From: Desulfopila aestuarii DSM 18488
Lineage (GTDB): Bacteria; Desulfobacterota; Desulfobulbia; Desulfobulbales; Desulfocapsaceae
Assembly: GCF_900143695.1 (NCBI RefSeq)
Contig: NZ_FRFE01000029.1
Coordinates: forward strand, 1-62,156
Direction of reading: 5' to 3'
Length of the DNA stretch: 62,156 nucleotides
The position numbers and the translations under genes were made by a program. This document shows positions 17,977 through 27,289 of this stretch, in pieces. The notes beneath the pieces were generated by a model. It was given only the letters and a program-made list of their open reading frames with translations. It searched no databases and had not been told where the DNA came from. Each line of letters begins with the position of its first letter. Position 1 is the first letter of the stretch.

Positions 17977-19590
17977 TCAATGGGAATCGGACTTCAACTT
18001 CCTATACAGCGTTGCCGAGCCTATCTGAAGCGCCTTGGCAGCCTTGGTCTTATTGCCGTTCATCATCTCCACCACTGAGCGGATATATTCCCGTTCAATG
18101 TCAGCAAGAGGACGAATCGGTCCGCTTCGCGCAACATATTGAGGAGCAACAAACTCCTCCGGCAGGTCGTCAATCATTATCTGTTCGCCAGAGGTCAGGG
18201 CGATTGCATATTCGACCGCGTTATGAATTTCGCGAACGTTGCCAGGCCAATCGTATTGCAAAAGCATCCTGAGCGTTTCCTGGCTGAAGGTGATGGGCTT
18301 TCTGCCTAAACGCCTGATATTCTCTTCAAGACAGGCCTGAGCCAGAGGAAGAATATCTTCCACCCTCTCCCGCATCGGTGGAATTTTCAATTCTATCACT
18401 CGCAGCCGATAATACAGATCCTGCCTGAATCGCCCGTTTTCCACATCGTCTGCCAGATTGCGATTGGTGGCAGCGAGAATACGTACATCAATAGGCCGGG
18501 CACGGCTTTCCCCAATTCGCCGCACCTCCCGCTCCTGTAATACACGAAGGAGCTTAACCTGCATCGCATAGGGCATATCCCCGATTTCATCTAGAAAAAT
18601 CGTGCCGCCATTTGCCGCCTCAAACAAACCTGTCCGATCAGAAGTGGCATTGGTGAAAGCGCCCTTGATGTAGCCGAACAGCTCGCTCTCCAGAAGCGTT
18701 TCGGTAAAAGCTCCGCAGTTGACGGCGATAAACGGCTGCTTGGAACGAGGAGACTGATCATGGATGAGACGGGCTATCTTCTCTTTTCCTACACCACTTT
18801 CACCGCTGATAACAACCGTCGACTCAACATCGGCAATCTTTTTGGCCAGATCGATCACTTTACGCATAGTTGCGCTTCGCGCAGAAAACTGGCTATACAG
18901 CTGTTCATTGTCGATCTCAGAGATCTGCTTTTTTCGCAAATGCAGCTCTCTTTCCAACTTTCTGAGTTTTTTATTAATTTCCGGAAGAAAAGAGTCAATG
19001 GCTCCCGGACTGTAATAGTTCAGATGCTCGGCGTACTCCTCCCCCCAGTTTTTCTTCAATCGGCCTTCAACCCGGCAGACAGGATCACCGTTTGCGGTAC
19101 ATTGGGTTTCGATGAAGACGAGCTCTTGGCCCAGACGGTTCGAGGCATACCCTGAGCCAAATGCTGATATTGTCCAGCAAACAGGTTCTTCAGGGGAACC
19201 GAAATGCAGTTGGTGCTGTTCCACCTCATACGAATCTTTCCAGGTGTGGATGACAAACGGATCGCCATTCTCATCCGTCGTTCGCTCCATGCTGATATGG
19301 GTCAGCAGGCCCTGCATGGCGTGAAGACGCGGACCGGTCTCTTTGTCCTTATAAAAGAGCTCAGACCAGTTTTTTTTTAAACTCTCGGCTGTCCTCCAGC
19401 CATGTGCATACGCAAACCTGGCCAAGATGGTCCGGGCAACGTGCATACCCATGGAATCTATCAGCTCTTTGCGCAACAATCCCAACGCCATTGCATCAAA
19501 TATCAGTATTCGGTGGTCCAGCAAGCGGATGATACCGCTATCTGGGGCATACTGCAGCAGGTCTTTCAGATGGAGATCTTTGGCTTTCAT
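17977..19590 (-). CDS. Sigma-54-dependent activator with XylR_N and V4R aromatic-sensing domains
   Basis: 537 residues. XylR_N-type domain at about 12-115, V4R at about 120-180, a B-linker coiled coil (about 205-225), AAA+ domain with Walker A GESGVGKE (263-270) and Walker B, and a Fis-type HTH at the end (NKTKAAKALQIGSATLYRKL). The sensor keeps the layout known for phenol sensors of the MopR/DmpR group: Cys138, Glu161, Cys164 and Cys172 have the same spacing as the MopR zinc ligands, and His90 in GPRLH and Trp117 fall at the phenol-contacting positions. That comparison is from memory. The sigma-54 loop is GAFTNA (310-315) instead of GAFTGA. Divergent from the cytochrome/flavin reductase operon, which it most likely activates. 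Confidence 0.93.
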   Translation of the reverse strand: MKAKDLHLKDLLQYAPDSGIIRLLDHRILIFDAMALGLLRKELIDSMGMHVARTILARFAYAHGWRTAESLKKNWSELFYKDKETGPRLHAMQGLLTHISMERTTDENGDPFVIHTWKDSYEVEQHQLHFGSPEEPVCWTISAFGSGYASNRLGQELVFIETQCTANGDPVCRVEGRLKKNWGEEYAEHLNYYSPGAIDSFLPEINKKLRKLERELHLRKKQISEIDNEQLYSQFSARSATMRKVIDLAKKIADVESTVVISGESGVGKEKIARLIHDQSPRSKQPFIAVNCGAFTETLLESELFGYIKGAFTNATSDRTGLFEAANGGTIFLDEIGDMPYAMQVKLLRVLQEREVRRIGESRARPIDVRILAATNRNLADDVENGRFRQDLYYRLRVIELKIPPMRERVEDILPLAQACLEENIRRLGRKPITFSQETLRMLLQYDWPGNVREIHNAVEYAIALTSGEQIMIDDLPEEFVAPQYVARSGPIRPLADIEREYIRSVVEMMNGNKTKAAKALQIGSATLYRKLKSDSH

Positions 19591-19599
19591 ATATCAACC

Positions 19600-19635
19600 C
19601 TATCAAAATGAAACGCCACTCTATCAAAATGAAAC
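19600..19635. promoter_or_regulatory. Direct repeats, likely enhancer of the V4R activator
   Basis: Two identical 15-base copies of CTATCAAAATGAAAC at 19600-19614 and 19621-19635, a period of 21 bases. They lie immediately before the activator gene and about 80-115 bases upstream of the predicted transcription start of the divergent operon, fitting both an enhancer and an autoregulatory site. Confidence 0.75.
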
Positions 19636-19689
19636 ACTTTGTCAAGACAAAACCATAAAATATATCGCAAACACAAGGCACTAGCATTT

Positions 19690-19707
19690 AGGCACGAATA
19701 GTGCTTT
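19690..19707 (+). promoter_or_regulatory. Sigma-54 promoter of the cytochrome/flavin reductase operon
   Basis: GGCACG at 19691 and TGCTTT at 19702 keep GG and GC exactly ten bases apart, as required for -24/-12 promoters. Transcription would start near 19715, leaving a leader of about 190 bases. A 13-bp palindrome (GACCAA-T-TTGGTC, 19732-19744) lies in that leader. Confidence 0.7.
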
Positions 19708-19903
19708 AGCGGGATGTTTTCCAGTTAGCGCGACCAATTTGGTCACATTCATCATTACACGCCGAATGGGCTGATTGAATCGCGGACAGGAAAACTGATT
19801 CGTCTCTGCTTCAGGGGCAGAGCAATATGAGCAATAGCAGTAATTGTAATCAGCCTGCTATGAGCTAGTTGTTTTTAAGGAGCCTGTACAAGAAGGAAGG
19901 AAA

Positions 19904-20257
19904 ATGAAAAAAAGCTTACTGTTACTGTCCGCACTACTGCTGCTGTCGGCTTCAGCTTCGGCTGAAGAGATTGGCGGCGCGCACGCCGGCATGGATTTCA
20001 GTTGCGCCGACTGTCACCAGACCGATACTCCGGAAAAGTCGCCGACCACCAAGAATTGTCTCGAATGTCATGACAGCTATGAGGCACTTGCCAAAGCCAC
20101 TGCACCAGAGCATATCGACCCAGAAGACAAAGAAAGCGCTGCCAATCCTCATGATTCGCATATGGGACCGATTGACTGCTTCAACTGCCATAAAACCCAT
20201 TCCCCATCAGAACTGGTCTGCGCCGAATGCCACAGTTTTGAGTTTGAGCCCAAATAA
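19904..20257 (+). CDS. Periplasmic tetraheme cytochrome c, partner of the flavin reductase
   Basis: 117 residues. Cleavable signal peptide (SASA/EE near residue 20), then four CxxCH haem motifs: CADCH at 34-38, CLECH at 52-56, CFNCH at 92-96 and CAECH at 106-110, with extra His residues that could serve as sixth ligands. This is the size and haem count of the cytochrome domain found at the N-terminus of Shewanella flavocytochrome c3; here it is a separate protein. Its gene lies 63 bases before the flavin reductase gene. It should carry electrons from a quinol-oxidising membrane protein to the flavoprotein. No such membrane protein (CymA/NrfH type) is encoded here. Confidence 0.93.
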   Translation: MKKSLLLLSALLLLSASASAEEIGGAHAGMDFSCADCHQTDTPEKSPTTKNCLECHDSYEALAKATAPEHIDPEDKESAANPHDSHMGPIDCFNCHKTHSPSELVCAECHSFEFEPK

Positions 20258-20320
20258 CTACAATTTTCGACCCTAGAAGGTCGGGAAACACTTCAATACC
20301 ATATTTTTTTAGGAGATTGC

Positions 20321-21862
20321 ATGAAAACATCGTGGAAAATGAGTCTTGCCGCCATGCTGGCGGTACCGGCCGTCATGGCCTTCGGCTCCCTCTCTTTTGG
20401 GGCGGAGAAGACTATGGAGTCAGACATTACTATCATCGGTGGCGGTACCTCTGGACTTGCAGCCGGTGTTCAGGCCATCCAGGAAGGGGCCAAAGTCATC
20501 ATTCTTGAAAAGCAGGCAAAAGTTGGCGGAACAGGCCAGTTCTGTGAAGGAATTTTTGCTGCGGAGAGCAAAATCCAGAAACGCATCGGCATCAACGTTT
20601 CCAAGGAATTCGCGTACAAGACCATCATGGATTACAGCCATTGGAAGGCAAATGGCGCCCTGGTGGCACAGGTTGTTGATAAATCAGCTGAAACCATCGA
20701 CTGGCTCGACGCACTTGGTGTCAAAATTGAGTATGTCGGTGTCGGCGGTTTTGGCGGCCCACTCACCTGGCATGTTATTGCTCCAGGCCCTGATTACCCT
20801 GACAAGGATCCAAAAGATTATCATTGCCAGCGCATGATCAACGTCTTCAACAAGTATATCCTTGATAACGGTGGCCAGATTTACACCCAGACTCCCGGCA
20901 CCGGCCTTATCAAAGAAGACGGCAAAGTCGTAGGCGCGACTGCAACAGACAAAGAAGGGAATGCCATCACCATCAAGTCGAAAGCGGTTATTGTAGCAAC
21001 CGGTGGATTTGCCAATAATAAAGAGATGATGAAGCAATATGCACCTGATCCTGACATCATCCCGGTAGGACAGATCGGCAAGGATGGCGACGGTATCAAA
21101 ATGGCATGGAAAGCTGGTGCCGCCGAGGAAGGTGTATCTGTAATGCAGCTGTATCGTCCCGGCCTGAAAGGATTCCATCCTGCCGATCAGATGATCGCCC
21201 TGGCTGTTCAGCCATATTTCTGGGTCGATCCACAAGGAAAACGTTACACTGATGAAGCAAGCGTACAGTTGTGGCCATACTCAGGCAACGCCCTGCTGCG
21301 CATTGGTGGTGTAGCCTATTCCATTTATGATGATGCCACCCGCAAGAAGGCCGTCGAAGAGGGCATCGAGATGCCTCTTGGTGAATGGGTACTGCAGGGA
21401 ACCAAGTTGACCAAGTGGGAAGACTCCTTCAACAAAGAACTTGCCAAGAAGAAAGGTAATGTTTTCAAGGCTTACACGATTGAAGATCTGGCCAAGCAGC
21501 TCGGTATGGATCCTGCTGCCCTCAAAGACAGTGTAGAGAAGATGAATACCTGGGCTGACTCCAGGCATGATGGTGAGTTCAAGAAGGAAAGCAAATTCCT
21601 GCGCCCGGTTGCTACCCCTCCGTTCTATGCGACCAAGCTGAACCCCCGTCATCTCGGAACCCTTGGCGGTGTACGCATCAATGAGAAAACAGAAGCTGTC
21701 AACGAAGAAGGCCATGCGATTCCCGGCCTCTATGTTGTCGGGACAGACGCCGGCGGCATGTACGGTGACAGCTATGACCTGCTCCTTGGCGGTGGTACCG
21801 TCGGTTTTGCTGTCAACTCAGGTCGAATCGCCGCTGAAAACGCAGCAAAATTTGTAAAATAA
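20321..21862 (+). CDS. Periplasmic FAD-dependent reductase, fumarate/urocanate-reductase superfamily
   Basis: 513 residues with a Sec signal peptide (cut near SFGA/E, no twin arginine), FAD-binding GGGTSG at 40-45, and VIVATGGF around 223-230. The overall build is that of flavocytochrome c3 without its haem domain and without an FMN-binding domain. The HHTMGG region of fumarate reductases is RHLGTLGG here (443-450), keeping the His. By memory of the Shewanella enzyme, its proton-donating Arg in the GKRFVNE...TTRD segment becomes Gln316 (GKRYTDEASVQLW) and the C-terminal substrate-binding Arg (GANRLGG) becomes GDSYDLLLGG (482-491). So a dicarboxylate such as fumarate is an unlikely substrate. 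With an aromatic-type sensor controlling the operon, an aromatic enoate is a fair guess, unproven. Confidence 0.92.
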   Translation: MKTSWKMSLAAMLAVPAVMAFGSLSFGAEKTMESDITIIGGGTSGLAAGVQAIQEGAKVIILEKQAKVGGTGQFCEGIFAAESKIQKRIGINVSKEFAYKTIMDYSHWKANGALVAQVVDKSAETIDWLDALGVKIEYVGVGGFGGPLTWHVIAPGPDYPDKDPKDYHCQRMINVFNKYILDNGGQIYTQTPGTGLIKEDGKVVGATATDKEGNAITIKSKAVIVATGGFANNKEMMKQYAPDPDIIPVGQIGKDGDGIKMAWKAGAAEEGVSVMQLYRPGLKGFHPADQMIALAVQPYFWVDPQGKRYTDEASVQLWPYSGNALLRIGGVAYSIYDDATRKKAVEEGIEMPLGEWVLQGTKLTKWEDSFNKELAKKKGNVFKAYTIEDLAKQLGMDPAALKDSVEKMNTWADSRHDGEFKKESKFLRPVATPPFYATKLNPRHLGTLGGVRINEKTEAVNEEGHAIPGLYVVGTDAGGMYGDSYDLLLGGGTVGFAVNSGRIAAENAAKFVK

Positions 21863-21880
21863 GCAGTTGATCCATCATGG

Positions 21881-21912
21881 AGCCTTCTCCCTGGAAATAC
21901 GGGGAGAAGGCT
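21881..21912 (+). terminator. Hairpin between flavin reductase and MFS genes
   Basis: Perfect 11-bp inverted repeat AGCCTTCTCCC with a 10-base loop, 19 bases after the reductase stop, followed by TTTCGTCG. The next gene starts at 21941 in the same direction, so this may attenuate rather than end transcription, giving less carrier than enzyme. Confidence 0.65.
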
Positions 21913-21940
21913 TTCGTCGTAAAAGGTTGAGGTGGATCGG

Positions 21941-23224
21941 ATGAAGTCATGTAATAACAGAATGTTCTTCCAAGGGCTGTTCGTCATGAATTTTGCTCTC
22001 ACCCTTGGCTTCGGAATTGTTGAGACATTCTTTACCGTCTTTCTGCGCGGGTTTGGTGCTCGTGGGCTGACGATCGGAATCGCCATCAGCTGCTATGCGG
22101 CGGCCAAGATTCTCTTTGGTCCGGTGATGGGAACGCTTGCTGATCGTCTGGGCCAAAAGACAAGCATCCTGCTCAGCCTTCTTCTCCTTGCAACGACCTC
22201 ACTTCTCTACCTTTTTATCACCAACCTCACCTGCATTATCATACTGCGAATGCTGCAGGGAATTGGCTTTGCCATGTATCGCCCGGCGGTCGTAGCCCTG
22301 ATCGGAGATCTTGTCGGGACAAAGCAGCGCAGTACTGTCCTTGGCACCTTCGACATCTCTTTTTATACTGCGATCGGCACAGCACCACTCTTTGGTGGAA
22401 TAATTAAGGATCTATGGGGCTTTGATGGCATATTCCCTTCGCTTTCCTCTTTGTGCCTCCTTGCGTTGTTTGCCTTTCTTTTCGCTGTCCATTCACTGCC
22501 TCAAGAGACGGGTGAGCTTTTTCGAAAACCAGGTCGGAAACCTGTTCAAACCACCAGGAATCCTTCCGTACGCTACTCCAGCAACCGGGTTTTTTCCGGC
22601 CTCCTGATCTACATCTTCGGCCGTTCCTGCGGAATTATCGTTTTCGTTTCGTTTTTGCCGGTTCTCCTTATCTCACAGCTGCATCTGAGCGGCACTGAAA
22701 CCGGAATCGTCCTGGCTTCCACCACCATCATTACCGCCATGATGTTGCGACCAATGGGCAAGCTTGCCGACTGTGTCCCTCGCAAAGCCCTGGTTGTTGC
22801 TGGTGGCGCTGCCGTCTCCCTACTTTATCTCTTTATTCCCAGTGTGAATAGTTTTGCCGAAGTGTGTCTCTTAGGTATCGGCATCGGAGTTTTCAGCGGA
22901 GTCGCACAGCCTGCCAGCAGCGCTATGCTGTTTGAAGAGAGCGTCCAACTCGGTACCGGTTTTGCTCTTGGCATCTTCAACACCACGTTAAACCTCGGAT
23001 TTGTCTGTGGTTCGCTGGCAGGTTCTCTCCTGCAAGGTTTCTCTGGAATTTCATCAGCATTCTATGGGGCAGGGATTATAGGAATTCTTGCAGTGGTTCT
23101 GTTCTCTATTCTCTCAAAATCAGAACCGGTGCAAGAATCTGTAGAATTTGCCAGGCCAATTCCAGGATTGCACAGGGTTGGGCCTGACTTCCTGAAAAGA
23201 CTCTACTCGCCAGGCAGCAAGTGA
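21941..23224 (+). CDS. MFS transporter
   Basis: 427 residues from the ATG at 21941, which has GAGGTGG about six bases before it; the longer frame starts at a GTG at 21932 inside that ribosome site. Twelve hydrophobic segments, with the MFS loop 2-3 motif GTLADRLGQKTS and the second-half equivalent GKLADCVPRKA. Major facilitator proteins of this size move small solutes by proton coupling. It follows the cytochrome/flavin reductase genes and is likely part of the same sigma-54 regulon, importing the signal molecule or exporting a product. Substrate not predictable. Confidence 0.9.
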   Translation: MKSCNNRMFFQGLFVMNFALTLGFGIVETFFTVFLRGFGARGLTIGIAISCYAAAKILFGPVMGTLADRLGQKTSILLSLLLLATTSLLYLFITNLTCIIILRMLQGIGFAMYRPAVVALIGDLVGTKQRSTVLGTFDISFYTAIGTAPLFGGIIKDLWGFDGIFPSLSSLCLLALFAFLFAVHSLPQETGELFRKPGRKPVQTTRNPSVRYSSNRVFSGLLIYIFGRSCGIIVFVSFLPVLLISQLHLSGTETGIVLASTTIITAMMLRPMGKLADCVPRKALVVAGGAAVSLLYLFIPSVNSFAEVCLLGIGIGVFSGVAQPASSAMLFEESVQLGTGFALGIFNTTLNLGFVCGSLAGSLLQGFSGISSAFYGAGIIGILAVVLFSILSKSEPVQESVEFARPIPGLHRVGPDFLKRLYSPGSK

Positions 23225-23400
23225 TTATCGCCTCTTTCGCTTTTCGTTTTTCTCATTGAGAAAACTGGATTTTTTTGTATTCTCAAATCCATATGATTTA
23301 CGTGTGACACTTTACCGCATCTGTGGCAAAAGGACGGTTGCAAATAGTTGCAAGGCTCACCGGAACAGACGTCTACAGCGTTATGCAAACGGAGCGCATC

Positions 23401-23904
23401 ATGAAAAAAAAGATATTGTCACTATCGTTCCTCCTCTACGCCCTTACCATGGTGCCGAATACAGGATATTGCGCTCAAAAGCCGGAAGATATTGATCCCT
23501 GCGGGCTCGTCACAGTCGAAAAGATGCGTTCAGCCTTTCCCCAACTGCAAAGGGCAGAAAAAAAACAGGTCGGCCCAACCATTGTCTGTAATTACCTCGA
23601 TAAATTTGACATCCCGGCACTCATCGTTTCTGTCAACCAGGCTGGGGAACATGCCCGGGACACCTTCGCCCTGCTCGATTCAGGCTATGTGATACAGGAA
23701 ATCGCCGATCTTGGCGACAACGCGGCCATTGCCATCCAGCAGGCCAATCCCACCTTTGGACTTCAGGAAGGAGTTGCCGCACTCCAGATCAATAAAGGCG
23801 ATCTTGCCCTTAACCTGTCATTTACACGTTTGACCATTCAGCCAGAAGGACCTGAAATTGAATCGGTGAAAAGCCTCGCAACAGAAATGCTGTCGAGTTT
23901 ATAA
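23401..23904 (+). CDS. Secreted protein of unknown function
   Basis: 167 residues from the ATG at 23401 (GGAG seven bases upstream; a longer frame from 23323 has no ribosome site and would put 26 residues before the signal peptide). The signal peptide MKKKILSLSFLLYALTMV ends near GYCA. The mature protein has two cysteines (in DPCGLVT and TIVCNYLD), which could form a disulfide, and a pattern reminiscent of DUF3558-type secreted proteins (CxLVTxEEM-like start, NxLxxL). I do not recognise a function. It stands alone between the MFS and DMT genes. Confidence 0.7.
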   Translation: MKKKILSLSFLLYALTMVPNTGYCAQKPEDIDPCGLVTVEKMRSAFPQLQRAEKKQVGPTIVCNYLDKFDIPALIVSVNQAGEHARDTFALLDSGYVIQEIADLGDNAAIAIQQANPTFGLQEGVAALQINKGDLALNLSFTRLTIQPEGPEIESVKSLATEMLSSL

Positions 23905-24058
23905 CACGGTAAGCCCCTATGAATGGCAGGACCTGCGCCATCCTCCAGCTGCTCGCGACACCGATCTATTTAAATTATAATTACACTAGATAAATACGCC
24001 GTTTTTCAAGTCGGCCGCCCAAAAACAACTATTCATTCAGCCCCCCACATGAACGGCA

Positions 24059-24970
24059 ATGAACCGTAAAGATATAACAATTGCCTTCCTTGTGGTAACA
24101 ATCTGGGGAGCAAACTTCACAGTAATACGGCTTGGCCTTGACGGAATCCCCCCGATGCTTTTGGCATCACTCCGTTTTCTTTTGGCTGCATTTCCAGCTG
24201 TTTTTTTCGTAAAAATGCCGGCGGTAAGCTTTCGCTACTTGCTGGCTTACGGCATGTCCGTTGGTGTAGGACAGTTTGGTTGCCTTTTTTACGCGATGCA
24301 CATCGGCATGCCTGCGGGGATAGCCTCAGTTGTCCTGCAGGCACAGGCTTTTTTCACGCTTTTCTTTGCAGTTACGTTGCTTCGAGAATATGTCGCCCTC
24401 AGGCAGCTCGCCGGGCTTGCTCTTGCAGCAACTGGCCTTTATCTGGTGGGAGGACTATCCGGTATGGCAAGTGAAATAACTCCAGGGGCACTCACGCTGA
24501 CCCTGGCAGCAGCCGCCTGCTGGGGGATGTCAAATATCGTTGTGAGGAAAGCAGCAGCATTTTCCGCCTCTCAAGGTGAAAAGCTCGATATGCTGAGTCT
24601 GGTGGTTTGGTCGGCGCTGGTGCCGCCAGCCCCTCTCCTTCTCCTTTCATACCTGATTGAAACCCCGGACAAAATTATTCGCGCTTTCACCCATCTCAAT
24701 GCTGTTTCGCTGTTTTCAGTTACCTATCTCGCCTTCGGTGCCACGATCTTTGGCTACGGCGCATGGAGTTACCTGCTATCCCGGCATCCGGCCAACCGCG
24801 TTGCCCCCTGGTCCTTTCTGGTGCCCGTGGCTGGATTGATCACCGCACGCATAGTCCTCGATGAACGATTGTCGGCAATACAATGGACCGGCTGTCTACT
24901 GGTTGTGACCGGTCTGCTGGTAGCTTTCTCCAGCTTTGTTTCATGGAAGCCTGCTGCCCGTTCGCTCTAA
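24059..24970 (+). CDS. DMT superfamily transporter (EamA type)
   Basis: 303 residues with ten hydrophobic segments arranged as two five-helix EamA repeats: the first begins ITIAFLVVTIWGANFTVIRLGL, the second GALTLTLAAAACWGMSNIVVRKA. The WGxNF motif at the start and the conserved proline/glycine pattern AFGATIFGYGAWSYLLSRHPANRVAPWSFLVPV near the end are typical of the O-acetylserine/cysteine exporter and drug/metabolite group. Likely exports an amino acid or related metabolite. No partner gene. Confidence 0.9.
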   Translation: MNRKDITIAFLVVTIWGANFTVIRLGLDGIPPMLLASLRFLLAAFPAVFFVKMPAVSFRYLLAYGMSVGVGQFGCLFYAMHIGMPAGIASVVLQAQAFFTLFFAVTLLREYVALRQLAGLALAATGLYLVGGLSGMASEITPGALTLTLAAAACWGMSNIVVRKAAAFSASQGEKLDMLSLVVWSALVPPAPLLLLSYLIETPDKIIRAFTHLNAVSLFSVTYLAFGATIFGYGAWSYLLSRHPANRVAPWSFLVPVAGLITARIVLDERLSAIQWTGCLLVVTGLLVAFSSFVSWKPAARSL

Positions 24971-25294
24971 GCAATTAGTATAACTGTTTAAAAAGACAGG
25001 ATGCATGGAATTTTTGAAGTCCATATATCCCTATCGATCAATTCAGACTAAAAGGCAACATCACTCATCAAATGAAGTTTCAAGCTAAATCAATGGGATT
25101 TCAACTTATTCCATGCGCCTCATGATTTTTGTTATTTAGAAGAAAATGATAAATCTCGAGAAGTGAACGACCAATAGAAATACAGCGGTGAATCAGTAAG
25201 GCGGTAAGAAAAAGCATCATAAGGGGGAGATCAACGGAATAAATATTGCGAAATATTTTAATCTTAGAGAAACCGGAAGAAATTCCCCCACACG
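24971..25294. other. Intergenic region, convergent genes
   Basis: About 0.3 kb between the ends of the DMT gene and the paaK operon. A minus-strand frame of 83 codons (25101-25352) runs through the terminator and has no ribosome site, so I do not call it. Nothing else seen. Confidence 0.4.
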
Positions 25295-25330
25295 AAAAGA
25301 GGGGAAATGCCAAAATTGACATTTCCCCTC
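25295..25330 (-). terminator. Rho-independent terminator of the ior-paaK operon
   Basis: Perfect 11-bp stem (GAGGGGAAATG and its complement) with a 10-base loop, followed on the minus strand by TTTT. It lies 52 bases after the stop of the last gene. Confidence 0.85.
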
Positions 25331-25382
25331 TATTAACAGCCATAGAGAGCAACTATTTGCCCTCCCTCTCAGTGTAAACAGA

Positions 25383-26681
25383 TCAGAACTTTCGGTTATC
25401 GATCACGCGTGCGCCTTTCCCATCAAAGCGCTCCAATGTGCGTTCTTCCACCAGCTTCACATCCACACCAACTCCGACCTCAGCGGCCAACCTTTTTTTA
25501 ATGGTATCAACAAGGGTGCGCTGCTGTTTCATGGCGTCAAAGAATATCGATTCCACCACCTCGACCATAACCGTCAACTTATCCTCGTTGTTCTCTCGAT
25601 CAACAATCAACCGATAATGCGGTTCGGTTCCTTCAATATCAAAGAGCACCGCCTCGATCTGGGTCGGGAAAACGTTGACACCCTTGATGATCAGCATGTC
25701 GTCAGTTCTCCCCATAACCCGATTCATACGGGTAAGGGTCCTGCCACAGGGGCAGGGTTCCGGCATGAGTCGTGTCAGGTCTCTGGTGCGATAGCGGATA
25801 ACAGGGAAGGCCTCTTTGGTAAGCGTGGTAAGTACAAGCTCACCAACCTCGCCGGGAGCAACAGGCTCAAGGGTCTCAGGATCGAGGACCTCAACCAGAA
25901 AGTGGTCCTCGTTAATATGCAGGCCATTACATTCCTGACATTCACCAGCCACACCCGGCCCCATAACCTCGGAAAGCCCGTAATTGTCAGTGGCGATGAT
26001 ACCAAGCCGCTCATTGATCTCCTTACGCATCCCTTCAGACCAGGGCTCGCCGCCAAACAGCCCGTACCTGAGCGATAAGCCGCTGGGGTTGATGCCCATG
26101 TCCATCATGATGTCCGCCATCTTCAGTGCGTAGGATGGGGTGCACACCAGCGCGGTTGTTTTGAAGTCCCTCATGATCTGGATCTGCCGCTTGGTGTTGC
26201 CTGATGAAATCGGAATCACCGAAGCCCCTACCCGCTCAGCCCCATAATGAAGCCCGAAACCGCCAGTGAACAATCCATAGCCAAAAGCAATCTGAACCAC
26301 GTCATCGGGTGTCACACCGGCACCGCAAAGAATGCGTCCCGCCAGATCTGACCAGGTATCGATATCCTGTCGGTTATAGCCTACCACCGTGGCCATACCG
26401 GTAGTACCGGACGATGAGTGAACCCGGACGATATCGCGGAGCGGCACGGCAAAGAGGCCATAGGGGTAGTTGTCCCGCAGATCCTGCTTCATGGTGAAGG
26501 GAAAATCACGAATGTGCTCAAGTGATGTTACTTGTGAGACATCGAGTTTCTTCTCCCGAAAAGTGTTCCGATAAAACGGTACACGAGCAGCTACCCGCTG
26601 CAGGGTATGTTGCAAACGTTTCAGTTGAAGCGCCCGCAACTCTTCTACAGGCATACACTCGGACTTCTGTTGCCAGATCAT
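25383..26681 (-). CDS. paaK: Phenylacetate-CoA ligase family protein
   Basis: 432 residues, the usual PaaK length. The phosphate-binding loop SSSGTTG (about residues 89-95), the [12 protein letters not shown] adenylate motif and the YRTRDL and [16 protein letters not shown] motifs are intact, followed by the C-terminal AMP-binding domain. It activates an aryl acetate with ATP and CoA, or works backwards to make ATP from an arylacetyl-CoA. Last gene of an operon with indolepyruvate oxidoreductase, an ACT protein and a second ligase. A cysteine cluster (CQECNGLHI, then CPCGR) is typical of the archaeal and sulfate-reducer branch. Two non-identical copies suggest different aryl acids (phenyl-, indolyl- or hydroxyphenyl-acetate). 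Confidence 0.93.
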   Translation of the reverse strand: MIWQQKSECMPVEELRALQLKRLQHTLQRVAARVPFYRNTFREKKLDVSQVTSLEHIRDFPFTMKQDLRDNYPYGLFAVPLRDIVRVHSSSGTTGMATVVGYNRQDIDTWSDLAGRILCGAGVTPDDVVQIAFGYGLFTGGFGLHYGAERVGASVIPISSGNTKRQIQIMRDFKTTALVCTPSYALKMADIMMDMGINPSGLSLRYGLFGGEPWSEGMRKEINERLGIIATDNYGLSEVMGPGVAGECQECNGLHINEDHFLVEVLDPETLEPVAPGEVGELVLTTLTKEAFPVIRYRTRDLTRLMPEPCPCGRTLTRMNRVMGRTDDMLIIKGVNVFPTQIEAVLFDIEGTEPHYRLIVDRENNEDKLTVMVEVVESIFFDAMKQQRTLVDTIKKRLAAEVGVGVDVKLVEERTLERFDGKGARVIDNRKF

Positions 26682-26737
26682 ATTTTCATTCCCGAAAAGG
26701 CTGTTACCTCAGTTGATGTCTATCTCTCGTCAACAGG

Positions 26738-27172
26738 CTATAAAGAGCAAATCTGCTCGCCAGTCAGTAGAGTGTAACCTTCAGCCATGAGTGAATCGAT
26801 CGCCTTGTCCATATCTTCGAAGCGAAAAATAAGAACCGCATTTTCCCCGCTTTTATTGACAAAAGCATACATATATTCGACATTCAGCCCCGCACCCTCT
26901 ATTGAGCGCAGCACCTTAGCTAATCCACCTACCTTATCCGAGACTTCCACCGCCAGAACATTGGTCTTACCGACGGTAAACCCCTTTTCCTTCAGGGCAT
27001 TCTGGGCTTTATCAACGTTGTCGACAATCAGCCGCAAAATACCAAAATCAGCTGTATCTGCTACAGACAGGGCCCTGATATTCACCCCTTCCTCAGCGAT
27101 GATGGAGGTAATCTCGGCCAGTCTTCCGGATTTATTTTCCAAAAAAACTGCGATCTGCTCAACGCGCATCAT
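26738..27172 (-). CDS. Tandem ACT-domain protein
   Basis: About 144 residues; the start is one of three ATGs at 27175, 27172 or 27169, all just after GGAGG, and 27172 has the best spacing. Two ACT domains: [38 protein letters not shown] (about 1-66) and [34 protein letters not shown] (about 68-140). ACT pairs bind amino acids and regulate enzymes or regulators. Encoded between the two PaaK genes, so an aromatic amino acid or aryl acid ligand is likely. This pairing with paaK and ior is common in anaerobes. Confidence 0.88.
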   Translation of the reverse strand: MMRVEQIAVFLENKSGRLAEITSIIAEEGVNIRALSVADTADFGILRLIVDNVDKAQNALKEKGFTVGKTNVLAVEVSDKVGGLAKVLRSIEGAGLNVEYMYAFVNKSGENAVLIFRFEDMDKAIDSLMAEGYTLLTGEQICSL

Positions 27173-27289
27173 CATGTCCTCCGTTAGATTTTTGGCCTCG
27201 TGATCAAACACGAAACCGAGCGATATATTCAAATAATCTGCGTATGTACTGTCGGCCTATGAAACTGAGTAAAGCCCAGTACTATTCTA

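Noticed and set aside
20321-21862. Fumarate reductase call for the flavoprotein
   Set aside because: Key Arg positions known from flavocytochrome c3 appear replaced, so the general superfamily name was used.
25101-25352. Minus-strand frame of 83 codons after the DMT gene
   Set aside because: It runs into the terminator of the paaK operon and lacks family features.
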